A stretch of DNA of 64,000 bases from Pseudomonas asiatica (GCF_040214835.1 NZ_CP157874.1:4800501-4864500), one strand, 5' to 3'. Positions 18,801-27,447 are shown, counted from the stretch's first letter. Notes: generated by a model from the sequence alone, not told the origin. Numbers and translations are program-made.

Positions 18801-18886
18801 GCACGCTGTTTACCCTGTTTGTGTTGCCTTGTATCTACACGTTGCTGGCGCACAAAGAGGTGGCCAGAGCGACATCGGTTGCCTGA
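15842..18886 (+). CDS. mexW: RND multidrug efflux pump, MexW-like
   Basis: A 1014-residue proton-driven inner-membrane exporter with the typical 12-helix RND layout and two large periplasmic loops. The N-terminus MAFTDPFIRRPVLASVVSLL and the fourth-helix motif LAIGLVVDDAIVVVENIHRH, containing the paired Asp residues of the proton relay, are clear. Sequence and neighbours agree with P. aeruginosa MexW. The start follows AGGAGG by 6 bases and the gap to mexV is 12 bases. Substrates are not readable; MexVW acts on several antibiotic classes. No local regulator gene is adjacent. Confidence 0.92.
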   Translation: MAFTDPFIRRPVLASVVSLLILLLGFQAWNKLQIRQYPQMENALITVTTAYPGANAETIQGYITQPLQQSLASAEGIDYMTSVSRQNFSIISIYARIGADSDRLFTELLAKANEVRNKLPQDSEDPVLSKEAADASALMYISFYSKEMSNPQITDYLSRVIQPKLATLPGMAEAEILGNQVFAMRIWIDPVKLAGYGLSATDVTNAVRRYNFLSAAGEVKGEYVVTSINASTELKSAEAFAALPVKTSGDSRVLLGDVARVEMGAENYDTVSSFDGTPSVYIGIKATPAANPLDVIKEVRRIMPELESQLPSALKVSIAYDATLFIQASIDEVIKTLGEAVLIVIVVVFLFLGALRSVLIPVVTIPLSMIGVLFFMQMMGYSLNLLTLLAMVLAIGLVVDDAIVVVENIHRHMEEGKSPFDAALEGAREIAMPVVSMTITLAAVYAPIGFLTGLTGALFKEFALTLAGAVIISGIVALTLSPMMCALLLRQEQNPSGLAHRLDVLFERLKVRYQRLLHTTLDSRPVVLVFAVIILCLIPVLLKFTQNELAPNEDQGVIFMMSSSPQPANLDYLNAYTDEFTPLFKAFPEYYSSFQINGFNGVQTGIGGFLLKPWNERERTQMELLPLVQSKLEEISGLQIFGFNLPSLPGTGEGLPFQFVINSAGDYPALLDVAQRIKARAQESGKFAFLDIDLAFDKPEVVVDIDRAKAAQMGVSMDTLGSTLATLLGEAEINRFTLEGRSYKVIAQVERPYRDNPGWLNNYYVKNDQGQLLPLSTLITLTDRARPRQLNQFQQLNSAIIQGVPMVSLGEALQTVQGIAREEAPEGFAFDYAGVARQYVQEGSALWVTFGLALAIIFLVLAAQFESFRDPLVILVTVPLSICGALLPLFLGVSSMNIYTQVGLVTLIGLISKHGILIVEFANQLREERGLSVREAIEEAAAIRLRPVLMTTAAMVFGMVPLILATGAGAVSRFDIGTVIATGMSIGTLFTLFVLPCIYTLLAHKEVARATSVA

Positions 18887-18887
18887 A

Positions 18888-18986
18888 CCGGCCTCTTCGC
18901 GGGTAAACCCGCTCCCACAGGTACGGCACCGGATCCGGAATGGGTGCAGTACCTGTGGGAGCGGGTTCACCCGCGAAGAGGCCGGC
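18888..18986. repeat. REP doublet, CCTCTTCGCGGGT family
   Basis: An inverted pair begins immediately after the mexW stop and precedes the shared terminator. Confidence 0.92.
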
Positions 18987-18999
18987 AAGGCAGATGCAA

Positions 19000-19039
19000 A
19001 AATGCCAGAGGCCCCGCAATCGCGAGGCCTCTGGCATTT
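19000..19039. terminator. Bidirectional terminator between mexW and the small exported protein
   Basis: A 14-bp stem starting AAATGCCAGAGG pairs with its mirror at 19026-19039. A-runs on the left and T-runs on the right allow it to work on both strands of these convergent genes. Confidence 0.85.
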
Positions 19040-19055
19040 CCATCTACCACCGGGT

Positions 19056-19289
19056 TCAACCGAACGGCCGCAACCCCTGGCGCATGCCGAACAGGAACAG
19101 CAACAGGTCCTGATCCGGCGCGGCCTCGGCCTGTTGCTGCGGTTTCACATCCCGCGGCAACGCGCACTGGTCGGCCAGTTCGGCCTTGCTGAACACTGTC
19201 GGCCTCGGCTCTTCCCACGCAGCCACCGCCACGGTGGTCACCGCCAGGCCAGCTACCAGGAACAAAGCTCGAGCTATTTCTAGTTTCAT
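19056..19289 (-). CDS. Small exported protein of unknown function
   Basis: A 77-residue protein with a clear Sec-type signal peptide (LFLVAGLAVTTVAVA, cleavage near residue 23, before AWEEP). The mature part is short, acidic and Gln-rich and ends LLLFLFGMRQGLRPFG. I do not recognise the family. Its ATG overlaps the inaA stop as ATGA at 19289-19286, so it is translationally coupled to inaA and part of the methyltransferase-inaA operon. Confidence 0.65.
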   Translation of the reverse strand: MKLEIARALFLVAGLAVTTVAVAAWEEPRPTVFSKAELADQCALPRDVKPQQQAEAAPDQDLLLFLFGMRQGLRPFG

Positions 19290-19987
19290 TGCCCTAACCC
19301 TTTGACAGCGCTGCCAAACGCCATCTGGTAAAAGTAGAGCAGTGTTTGCCATTCCGCGTCATTGATCGACGAATGGCGGCGCAGCTGGCGCAGGTCATTG
19401 CCCGCCGCGCGCTGGCAGCTGATGCGCCGCCGGCATTTTTCCAGGTCCAGCAGGGCGACCTCGACCCGGGCCTGCTCGCCCTCGCCAATCACCTTGATGA
19501 ACACGTGCTTGCCATACAGGCAGCCGTGCTGCCAGTGCCCCAGGTGCATGCGCGCCAGGTTGTCCGCCAGGTCCTTGAGCATGCGCTCATGCACCACCTG
19601 CGGGTAACGCTCGCGGGCACCTTCGGCATGCCAGGTGTCGAGTTCGACGAAGCCGTCGAGTGCTTCGCTCACCAGCAGCGCACGCCACTGCTGGTCGGCA
19701 CCCCGCTCGGCGCCACAGAAGACGATGCGCGGTACACGCACGCCCAGTTGCTCGAAGCTGTTCAACGCATCGAGTTCACGCAATACGGTCGGCCGGCCGA
19801 AAGGGTGCAGCAGGCTACGGTAGATATGCCCGACCTGGCGCTTGGCATACAGCAGCTTGCCATTGCCATCGTCGAGGCGTTGCACACCACTCTCGCCACC
19901 ACGGCGCTGGTTAGGCTCCTCGACCCACTCGCCCTGCTGGCGCCAGTAAAAATCGAACCGCGACTCCCCTCTCTGGGCTACAGCCAT
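19286..19987 (-). CDS. inaA: InaA-type lipopolysaccharide kinase-like protein
   Basis: A 233-residue protein of the Kdo/WaaP-like LPS kinase superfamily. Kinase-like features are an early Lys region (KLLYAKRQVGHIYRSLLHPFG), the catalytic-loop-like MHLGHWQHGCLYGKHVFIK near residue 155 and LLDLEKCRRR resembling the metal-binding DxE/DLE. It probably phosphorylates or binds LPS core. InaA of P. putida lies in an operon controlled by ColR. The ATG at 19987 is chosen over a TTG directly before it. The methyltransferase stop is 6 bases upstream. Confidence 0.88.
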   Translation of the reverse strand: MAVAQRGESRFDFYWRQQGEWVEEPNQRRGGESGVQRLDDGNGKLLYAKRQVGHIYRSLLHPFGRPTVLRELDALNSFEQLGVRVPRIVFCGAERGADQQWRALLVSEALDGFVELDTWHAEGARERYPQVVHERMLKDLADNLARMHLGHWQHGCLYGKHVFIKVIGEGEQARVEVALLDLEKCRRRISCQRAAGNDLRQLRRHSSINDAEWQTLLYFYQMAFGSAVKGLGQ

Positions 19988-19993
19988 CAAACA

Positions 19994-20677
19994 CTACCCC
20001 TTACGCAATACATATACCCGCCACATGGCATAGAACGGCAGGAAGTCGAGGCGTTCCTGGATTCTGAAGCCGGCGGCTCGGAATTCTTCTTCGACCGTGT
20101 CGGCCGGTAACACAAAACGGTTCTGGTAATTGTCCTGGTCGCCCTTCCTGGCGCTGCGACGCTGTTCCAGTTTTTTCCGGCGCCAGGCCTTGAAGTTACC
20201 ATCCACCCACAATGACAGGATCACACTATCACGGCTAACCCGTTGAAATTCCGAAAGAATGGTCTTTCTGTGCGCCGCTTCGCCAATGTGGTGGAACAAA
20301 CGCATGCAGAAAATGCTGTCCACCGAGTTGTCCGGCAAGTCGATGGCAAATGCCGAAGTCTGCAAAGGCCGTACCCGTGCCACCACCTCTGGCGCTTGCG
20401 CGGTACAGGCTGTCTCGATCATCGCTTCGGAGTTGTCGGCGCCGATGATCACTCGGTTCGGCTTTTCTGCCAGCAACGGCCAGAAGCGGCCGGCACCGCA
20501 TGGCAGGTCGAGGACTAGCCCAGGCTCACCAGCCAATGCCAAGGCGCGACGCGCCAGTTGCTCATCACGCTTGTGGGAAAGGCGTCGCGCCAGGCCATCC
20601 TGGTGCTTGAGAAAGTACTCGCGCGCATGTTCTTTGTCGTACTTCTCGGAAAATTCAAGCTTGATGGGGCTACGCAT
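19994..20677 (-). CDS. SAM-dependent class I methyltransferase
   Basis: A 227-residue cytosolic enzyme. Motif I is LVLDLPCGAGRFWPLL (about residues 54-69) and the post-I acidic residue lies in VIIGADNSEAM. The rest follows the class I fold (LPDNSVDSIFCMRLFHHI). The acceptor is unknown; its operon with inaA and its ColR box suggest a role in envelope or LPS modification. It corresponds to the gene described next to colRS in P. putida as the first gene of the orf222-inaA operon. AGGAG stands 6 bases before the ATG. Confidence 0.85.
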   Translation of the reverse strand: MRSPIKLEFSEKYDKEHAREYFLKHQDGLARRLSHKRDEQLARRALALAGEPGLVLDLPCGAGRFWPLLAEKPNRVIIGADNSEAMIETACTAQAPEVVARVRPLQTSAFAIDLPDNSVDSIFCMRLFHHIGEAAHRKTILSEFQRVSRDSVILSLWVDGNFKAWRRKKLEQRRSARKGDQDNYQNRFVLPADTVEEEFRAAGFRIQERLDFLPFYAMWRVYVLRKG

Positions 20678-20743
20678 TGGGCATCTCCTGACTCCATTCC
20701 ACCCACATTAGGTAAGCAAGCGTAGGAATCAGGTCATGCCGAT

Positions 20744-20759
20744 GTGAAAAATATGTTGA
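20744..20759 (-). promoter_or_regulatory. ColR-binding site upstream of the methyltransferase-inaA operon
   Basis: On the minus strand the sequence is TCAACATATTTTTCAC. The ColR consensus as I recall it is YYNASNNYTTTTTCAC, so 15 of 16 positions agree. It ends 66 bases before the methyltransferase start and points towards it. Confidence 0.8.
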
Positions 20760-20784
20760 GCGCCGAATGACCTGTTACAACAGA

Positions 20785-22095
20785 TTACTCGACCAAAGCC
20801 TCCGGGTCGCCCTTGGCCGCGGTATTGCTCAGGTCCACCATGAAACGGCAGCCGTGCGGCAAGGTCGAGGTCAGGGTGACATGCCAGCCCTGGTCGTCGC
20901 AGATCCGCTGTACCAACGACAGGCCCAGGCCCAGGCCCTCGCCGCGCCGCTCGTCGCCGCGCACGAACGGCCGGAACATCGCCTCGCGCTGCTCCTCCGG
21001 GATACCTACGCCGCTGTCCTCCACGCTGAAGCCGTTGGCTTCCAGGCTAAGCCGGATATAGCCGCTATCGGTGTAGTGCGCGGCATTGCGCAGCAGGTTG
21101 CCCATCACCGACTGCAGGAAGGTGGCGTTGTACAGCACCGGGCTGGCACTGACGCGACCATCGAAATACAGGGCCAGGCCCTTTTGCTCGATGGTGTCGC
21201 GCCAGACCCCGACCAGTTCGTCCGCCACTTCCCGCAGGGTGGCCCGCGAAGCCACGGCGCCCTCGTCGCGCTGTGCCCGGGCCAGCATCAGGAAGGTCTT
21301 GACCAGTTCGCGCATTTCTTCCGTGGCCCGCGCCACGCGCTCCACCTGGCTGCGCGAGCGGGCGTCCAGCGTCGGGTTTTCCATCAGCAGTTCGCACGAG
21401 GTGGCCAGCACCATCAAGGGCGTGCGCAGTTCATGGCTGACGTCGCTGGTGAACAACCGTTCGCGGGTCAGCGCATCGCGCAGGCGGCCCAGGGTATCGT
21501 CGAAGGCTACCGCCAGCTGGCCGACTTCGTCCGCGGCATAGTCCGGCGCCAGCGGCGGGGCCAGGCCCAGCAACTGGTCACGGTGGCGTACCTGGCGCGC
21601 CAGGCGGATCACCGGCGCCATCACTCGGCGCGCCACCAGCCAGCCGAGGATGACCGCCAGCACCAGGCTGAGCAGGAAGCCCACCACCACCACCGCGAAC
21701 AGCACGCGCTCGCGCTCCTCGAAGTCGCTCTGGTCCTGCAGCAGCACATAGCGACGGCCATCGACGATCTCGACCATGGCGTGGTACGACAGCTGATCGC
21801 GGAATACCTCGTGGAAGCCGCGGTCGAGGTGGCGCAGGTCCTTGGGCAGCTCGAAGTCGTCACGCCCGCCGCTGAAGTAGAACAGCTGGTCGGGACGTGG
21901 CCGGTGGCTCCAGTCGCTGACGCTGTCCATGCGCAGCAGGCGTTGCAGGTCACCGCCCAGCACCGAGGAAATCAGCCGCTCTTCGACCAGGTGCACGGTG
22001 CCGACGATGCCGAAGGCGAAGGCCCCGGCCACCAGCGCGCTCATCAGGGCAAAGGCGATGATGATGCGCTGGGCAAGGCTTTGCTTAAACTCCAT
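20785..22095 (-). CDS. colS: Sensor histidine kinase ColS
   Basis: A 436-residue inner-membrane kinase that responds to excess zinc, iron and other metals and maintains membrane integrity. An N-terminal helix (IIIAFALMSALVAGAFAFG) and a second near residue 145-170 flank a periplasmic domain of roughly 110 residues. HAMP, the phospho-acceptor His in DVSHELRTPL near residue 220, and ATPase boxes (GNLLRNAAHYT, EDSGVGIPEE, GEGLGLGLSLV) follow. The ATG at 22095 overlaps the colR stop by 11 bases. Pairing with ColR, inaA and the PAP2 gene identifies the locus. Confidence 0.93.
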   Translation of the reverse strand: MEFKQSLAQRIIIAFALMSALVAGAFAFGIVGTVHLVEERLISSVLGGDLQRLLRMDSVSDWSHRPRPDQLFYFSGGRDDFELPKDLRHLDRGFHEVFRDQLSYHAMVEIVDGRRYVLLQDQSDFEERERVLFAVVVVGFLLSLVLAVILGWLVARRVMAPVIRLARQVRHRDQLLGLAPPLAPDYAADEVGQLAVAFDDTLGRLRDALTRERLFTSDVSHELRTPLMVLATSCELLMENPTLDARSRSQVERVARATEEMRELVKTFLMLARAQRDEGAVASRATLREVADELVGVWRDTIEQKGLALYFDGRVSASPVLYNATFLQSVMGNLLRNAAHYTDSGYIRLSLEANGFSVEDSGVGIPEEQREAMFRPFVRGDERRGEGLGLGLSLVQRICDDQGWHVTLTSTLPHGCRFMVDLSNTAAKGDPEALVE

Positions 22096-22768
22096 CACGG
22101 CCCTCGGCGAGGCGATAGCCGACGCCATGGACGGTATGCAGCAGCGGTTTTTCAAACGGCTTGTCGATCACCTGGCGCAGCTGGTGCACGTGGCTGCGCA
22201 GGCTGTCGCTGTCAGGGCAGTCATCGCCCCACAGGGCTTCTTCCAGCACTTCGCGACGCAATACGTGCGGGCTCTTCTGCATCAGCACCGCCAACAGCTT
22301 GAGGCCGACCGGGTTGAGCTTGAGCAAGCGGCCCTGGCGGGTGACTTCGAGGGTGTCGAGGTCATAGCTGAGGTCGGCCACCTGCAAGGTGCGGCGCCCA
22401 CCACCCTGGGCCCGGCGCAGCACCGCCTCTATGCGAGCGGCCAGCTCCGACAGGGCGAAGGGCTTGAGCAGGTAATCGTCGGCACCGGAGCGGAAGCCTT
22501 GCAGGCGATCGTCCAGTTGGTCGCGGGCGGTGAGCATGATCACCGGCGTATCACGGCGGGCGTCTTCGCGCAGGCGCTTGCACAGGGTGTAGCCGTCGAT
22601 GCCCGGCAACATGATGTCGAGCACGATCAGGTCGTAGTGCTCGGTGGCTGCCAGGTGCAGGCCGGACAGGCCATCCTGGGCGCAGTCGACGGTGTAGCCC
22701 TTCATGCCCAGGTAATCGGCCAGGTTGGCCAGGATATCGCGGTTGTCTTCAACCAAAAGAATGCGCAT
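22085..22768 (-). CDS. colR: Response regulator ColR
   Basis: A 227-residue OmpR-type regulator. The receiver domain carries the phosphorylatable Asp in LIVLDIMLPG (residue 51), the acidic pair in LVEDNRD and Lys in LLKPF. The winged-helix output domain covers about residues 125-222 (LRSHVHQLRQVIDKPF, VHGVGYRL). It controls envelope genes through the box described at 22867 and 20744. Length is identical to KT2440 ColR as I recall it. The gene is divergent from the PAP2 gene, separated by 183 bases. Confidence 0.94.
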   Translation of the reverse strand: MRILLVEDNRDILANLADYLGMKGYTVDCAQDGLSGLHLAATEHYDLIVLDIMLPGIDGYTLCKRLREDARRDTPVIMLTARDQLDDRLQGFRSGADDYLLKPFALSELAARIEAVLRRAQGGGRRTLQVADLSYDLDTLEVTRQGRLLKLNPVGLKLLAVLMQKSPHVLRREVLEEALWGDDCPDSDSLRSHVHQLRQVIDKPFEKPLLHTVHGVGYRLAEGRDGV

Positions 22769-22866
22769 CGGTTTCTCCTGTGCGGCGCTTCTCGCTGTGG
22801 TGCGCGGCAGGCGCAGCTTAAGGCCTATGCCTGCAGGGTGCCAGCCCCAGGAAAAATTCAGCGCAC

Positions 22867-22882
22867 TTGACGGTTTTTTCAC
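22867..22882 (+). promoter_or_regulatory. ColR-binding site upstream of the PAP2 gene
   Basis: TTGACGGTTTTTTCAC agrees with all 16 positions of the consensus YYNASNNYTTTTTCAC. It ends 69 bases before the PAP2 start, the same geometry as the box at 20744. It lies in the colR-PAP2 divergent gap, so colR itself may also be affected. Confidence 0.85.
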
Positions 22883-22951
22883 TGATCCTTCACGGACACA
22901 GGATAGCGGGCGGCCGACAATGCCCGATCTTTTTCGCGCCCTGGAGCCGTC

Positions 22952-23680
22952 ATGCAGCAACCAACCCGCCCTCGCCCGATCAATTTCTGGCTGTACCTTG
23001 GGCTACCCCTGGCGACCGCGCTTGGCCTGATCCTGCTGGAACTGACCTCGGTCGACATGGACATTGCCAACCTGTTCTTCGACCCTGCTGCCGGGCAATT
23101 CATCGGCCGCCACAGCTATTTGCTGGAGAACATCCTGCATGACCGGGTCAAACAGGGGGTGATCCTGCTGGGCGTGATGTCGCTGGTGACCTTTGCTGCC
23201 AGCTTCTTCTGGAAGCGCCTGTTCGGCTGGCGCCGTGAGCTGGGCTGCCTGGTACTGGCACTGGGCCTGTCCACGGCGTTTGTCACACCGCTGAAGAAAG
23301 TGACTCAGGTGCAATGCCCGTGGAGCCTGACCCAGTTTGGCGGCAAGGAAACCTACAGCAAGCTGCTAGAGCCGCGGCCGGCGACCGACAAGCCCGGGCT
23401 GTGCTGGCCGGGCGGGCATGCCGCCACCGGGTTCTGCCTGTTCGGGCTGTTCTTCATGTTGCGTGATCGCAAGCCGAGACTGGCGCGGGTGGCGTTGACG
23501 GTGGCCTTAGTGGCCGGGTCGGTGCTTTCGCTGGGGCGGATGATGCAGGGGGCGCACTTCCTTTCGCACAACGTGTGGACGGCGGTGTTCTGCTGGTTGA
23601 TCGGCTTGGGGTCGTATTACCTGGTTCTGTATCGTCGGGGAATGGCTGAGGTGCCTGCTGCCGAGCGTAGCGTCGCCTGA
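22952..23680 (+). CDS. PAP2-family membrane phosphatase
   Basis: A 242-residue inner-membrane protein with about six helices. The core PAP2 motif PGGHAATG is intact near residue 152. The first motif, normally KxxxxxxRP, reads KKVTQVQCPW, and the third, normally SRxxxxxHxxxD, reads GRMMQGAHFLSHN, so it belongs to an atypical branch in which Arg and Asp are replaced. Likely substrates are lipid A or other lipid phosphates, an inference from the ColR context. The gene is probably activated by phosphorylated ColR. Confidence 0.85.
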   Translation: MQQPTRPRPINFWLYLGLPLATALGLILLELTSVDMDIANLFFDPAAGQFIGRHSYLLENILHDRVKQGVILLGVMSLVTFAASFFWKRLFGWRRELGCLVLALGLSTAFVTPLKKVTQVQCPWSLTQFGGKETYSKLLEPRPATDKPGLCWPGGHAATGFCLFGLFFMLRDRKPRLARVALTVALVAGSVLSLGRMMQGAHFLSHNVWTAVFCWLIGLGSYYLVLYRRGMAEVPAAERSVA

Positions 23681-23684
23681 CCCA

Positions 23685-23805
23685 GGGGCCCGCTCTGCGG
23701 CCCTTTCGCCGGCAAGCCAGCTCCAGGTACAGCGCAAGTCCCAGTGTTGGCGCAATCCTGTAGGAGCGGCCTTGTGTCGCGATGGGCTGCAAAGCAGCCC
23801 CAATG
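23685..23805. repeat. REP doublet, CGCGACACAAGG family, left unit diverged
   Basis: The right unit (CCTGTAGGAGCGGCC at 23757 onward) is intact. The left unit has degenerated to CGCCGGCAAGCCAGCTCC. It lies between the convergent PAP2 and groEL genes. Confidence 0.82.
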
Positions 23806-23824
23806 GCCCCAACAGCAAAAACAA

Positions 23825-23856
23825 AAAAGCCCCGGTTCTCGCGAACCGGGGCTTTT
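23825..23856. terminator. Terminator of groEL, bidirectional
   Basis: AAAAGCCCCGGTTC pairs with GAACCGGGGCTTTT around TCGC, with A runs before and T runs after. It serves groEL on the minus strand and possibly the PAP2 transcript. Confidence 0.92.
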
Positions 23857-23880
23857 CATGGTGCAGGGGGTAAGGCTGGC

Positions 23881-25527
<1,647 letters not shown>

Positions 25528-25569
25528 TTAATCCTTGGAATTCTTTGGAGTAACGGGAAGTCGGGGAAA

Positions 25570-25863
25570 TCAGCCTTCGATAACGGCGAGGATTTCGTTC
25601 TCGGCCATGACCAGCAGGTCTTCGCCATCGACTTTCACGGTGTTGCTGCCCGAGTAAGGGCCGAAAACCACTTTGTCACCCACTTTCACGGCCAGCGCGC
25701 GAACTTCGCCGTTGTCCAGGATGCGACCGGTGCCGACGGCGACGACTTCGCCGCGGTTTGGTTTTTCAGCGGCCGAACCCGGCAGGACGATACCGCCAGC
25801 GGTTTTCGATTCTTCTTCGCTGCGACGGATAACGACGCGGTCATGCAGAGGACGAAGCTTCAT
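25570..25863 (-). CDS. groES: Co-chaperonin GroES (Hsp10)
   Basis: A 97-residue lid subunit of the GroEL chamber. Start [18 protein letters not shown] and the mobile loop [12 protein letters not shown] are diagnostic. The ATG at 25863 has GGGAGAG upstream; an in-frame ATG at 25893 would add ten residues not found in the family. The 140-base leader contains a palindrome and is preceded by a sigma-32-like promoter. No CIRCE element is visible, as expected for gammaproteobacteria. Confidence 0.98.
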   Translation of the reverse strand: MKLRPLHDRVVIRRSEEESKTAGGIVLPGSAAEKPNRGEVVAVGTGRILDNGEVRALAVKVGDKVVFGPYSGSNTVKVDGEDLLVMAENEILAVIEG

Positions 25864-25895
25864 TGTCGATCTCTCCCAAATAGTGGTTTTCATCG

Positions 25896-25913
25896 GCCGG
25901 TGTCGACACCGGC
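25896..25913. promoter_or_regulatory. 18-bp perfect palindrome in the groES leader
   Basis: GCCGGTGTCGACACCGGC is self-complementary and lies in the predicted 5' untranslated RNA, 33 bases before the groES start. It could fold as a strong hairpin with a minimal loop or bind a protein. Confidence 0.5.
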
Positions 25914-26010
25914 GGTTTGATGCAGTCCGGCGTTGCCGGGGGTGATCCGCAATGGGCGAAGCACCTGTGTAATGTCTGGTGTCGCCACCAGAAACCTTGC
26001 GGTGACCACA

Positions 26011-26039
26011 TACATGAGGCCGCCATATTCAATTACAAG
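26011..26039 (-). promoter_or_regulatory. Sigma-32-type heat-shock promoter of groESL
   Basis: On the minus strand, CTTGTAA (26039-26033) and CCTCATGTA (26019-26011) are separated by 13 bases. The consensus is CTTGAAA, 13-15 bases, CCCCATNT. Transcription would start near 26004. Confidence 0.72.
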
Positions 26040-26076
26040 GCTTGTTTCAGAAAATTTTTCATTAGCCTGAAAAGCT

Positions 26077-26182
26077 TGGGGCCGCTTCGCAGCCCTATTG
26101 CGACACAAGGCCGCTCCTACAGGGGTTCGCGTACTCTGTAGGAGCGGCCTTGTGTCGCGAAAGGGCCGCGAAGCGGCCCCCG
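26077..26182. repeat. REP doublet, CGCGACACAAGG family
   Basis: An inverted pair with outer GC hairpins lies between fxsA and the groES promoter. With the leader and promoter it accounts for the 323-base gap 25864-26186. Confidence 0.92.
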
Positions 26183-26186
26183 GCTA

Positions 26187-26648
26187 TTACTTGTCGCGGC
26201 GCTCGTACTCGCCTTCGATCACATTCGGCCGATGCCCGCCATCCTGCGGCCGGGCCTGGAACGGGTCGTCCTGGAAGGCGCGCTGGCGCATGGCCTGGGC
26301 CTCGGCACGCTCGCGCATCTTGCGCGCGGCCAGGTGACGGGTGAATGGCAGCAGGCAGAGCAAGCCCAGCACGTCGCTGATGAAACCTGGCAGCAACAGC
26401 AGGCCACCACCAACGGCCAGCATCATGCCCTGGAACATGTCCTCGGCGGGCAGTTCGCCACGCTGCAGGCTTTCACGGGCGCGCAGTGCGGTGGCCAGAC
26501 CGGCCACGCGCATCACCAGCACACCCAGGGCGGAGCCGGCGATGATCAGCAGCAGCGCCGGGAAGAAACCGATGGCGGCACTGACCTTCACGAAGACGAA
26601 CAGCTCCAGCACGGGAAACAGTAGAAACAACAGTAGAAAAGCACGCAT
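26187..26648 (-). CDS. fxsA: FxsA-family membrane protein
   Basis: A 153-residue cytoplasmic membrane protein. Start MRAFLLLFLLFPVLELFVFV and the following helices (ALLLIIAGSALGVLVMRVAG, MMLAVGGGLLLLPGFISDVLG) fit FxsA, whose E. coli member relieves exclusion of phage T7 by plasmid F. The normal cellular role is not known. The C-terminus is hydrophilic and rich in Arg and Gln. The ATG at 26648 is preferred over an in-frame ATG 90 bases upstream lacking a membrane-type start. Its placement next to groESL is conserved in Pseudomonas. Confidence 0.9.
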   Translation of the reverse strand: MRAFLLLFLLFPVLELFVFVKVSAAIGFFPALLLIIAGSALGVLVMRVAGLATALRARESLQRGELPAEDMFQGMMLAVGGGLLLLPGFISDVLGLLCLLPFTRHLAARKMRERAEAQAMRQRAFQDDPFQARPQDGGHRPNVIEGEYERRDK

Positions 26649-26715
26649 CAAAGCATTCCTCGTCGGAAGAGACCCTTCCTGTAAGACCAACAAATGGATG
26701 CGGGCGCTCGGCTTT

Positions 26716-27447
26716 TCAACCCTCGACTTCCGTCGCAACCGGCCACTGGTCGGCGCGTGCCAGCAAAACCAGGGCTTCGCGGACTTGTGTCGGCGTGTTG
26801 CAAGTACTTGGGAAAGGCAACCAGTGCACCGCCTGGCCGATACGCAGGTGCATGCCTTCGCTGTCTACCCCGACCATCTGCGCTGGCGCATGGTTTGGCA
26901 GCTCGGTCAGTTGCACATAGTGGGCGATGGCGTTGGCGTGGTCGTTGTTCATGTGCTCGACCATGCTCGCCTCGGCTTTACCGGCGAACGGGTTGGCCAG
27001 GGTTACCTGGTCAAGCCAGTGGATCGCGCCGAAGCCGCCGATGTAGCGGTGGCGCACCGGCTGCAGCACCCAGAAGTCGAAGTCGTGGGCCTTGTGGTAG
27101 TTGGCCGCGTCCGGGAAATAGCGGTAGTAGCGCTCGGCGGCGGCCTCGATGGCGGCCTCCTCCACCAGCTTGTGCGCCTCGGCCATCACCGTCAGGCGCC
27201 CCACGGCCTGCACGTCCTCGGCTTCGCGTTCGCCCACCAGCAGCGAGCACTTGGGGTCTTTCTGCAGGTTGTGGGTGTGCTGGGCGATGCGGCTGATGAG
27301 GATCAGCGGGTTGCCCTGGGCGTCCAGGCAGTACGGCACGACCGAGCCGAACGGGTAGCCGGGCATCGACTTGGAATGGGTCGAGAGCACGCCGCGGTAT
27401 TCCTTGAGCAGCAGCTCCCGGGCGGGGCGGATGGCATTGGTACTCAC
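26716..27447 (-). CDS. hugZ: HugZ-type haem-binding/oxygenase-like protein
   Basis: A 243-residue cytosolic protein with an N-terminal split-barrel flavin/haem domain (TLSTHSK-like region, GYPFGSVVPYCLDAQGNPL, LISRIAQHTHNL) and a C-terminal DUF2470 domain (VEHMNNDHANAIAHY). This two-domain form is the HugZ family, which degrades haem in Helicobacter and Campylobacter. The key C-terminal His pattern HMNNDH is present. GTG at 27447 gives the start MSTNAIRPARELL. Gene lies upstream of fxsA on the same strand with a 67-base gap. Haem oxygenase activity in Pseudomonas is inferred from the family. Confidence 0.83.
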   Translation of the reverse strand: MSTNAIRPARELLLKEYRGVLSTHSKSMPGYPFGSVVPYCLDAQGNPLILISRIAQHTHNLQKDPKCSLLVGEREAEDVQAVGRLTVMAEAHKLVEEAAIEAAAERYYRYFPDAANYHKAHDFDFWVLQPVRHRYIGGFGAIHWLDQVTLANPFAGKAEASMVEHMNNDHANAIAHYVQLTELPNHAPAQMVGVDSEGMHLRIGQAVHWLPFPSTCNTPTQVREALVLLARADQWPVATEVEG

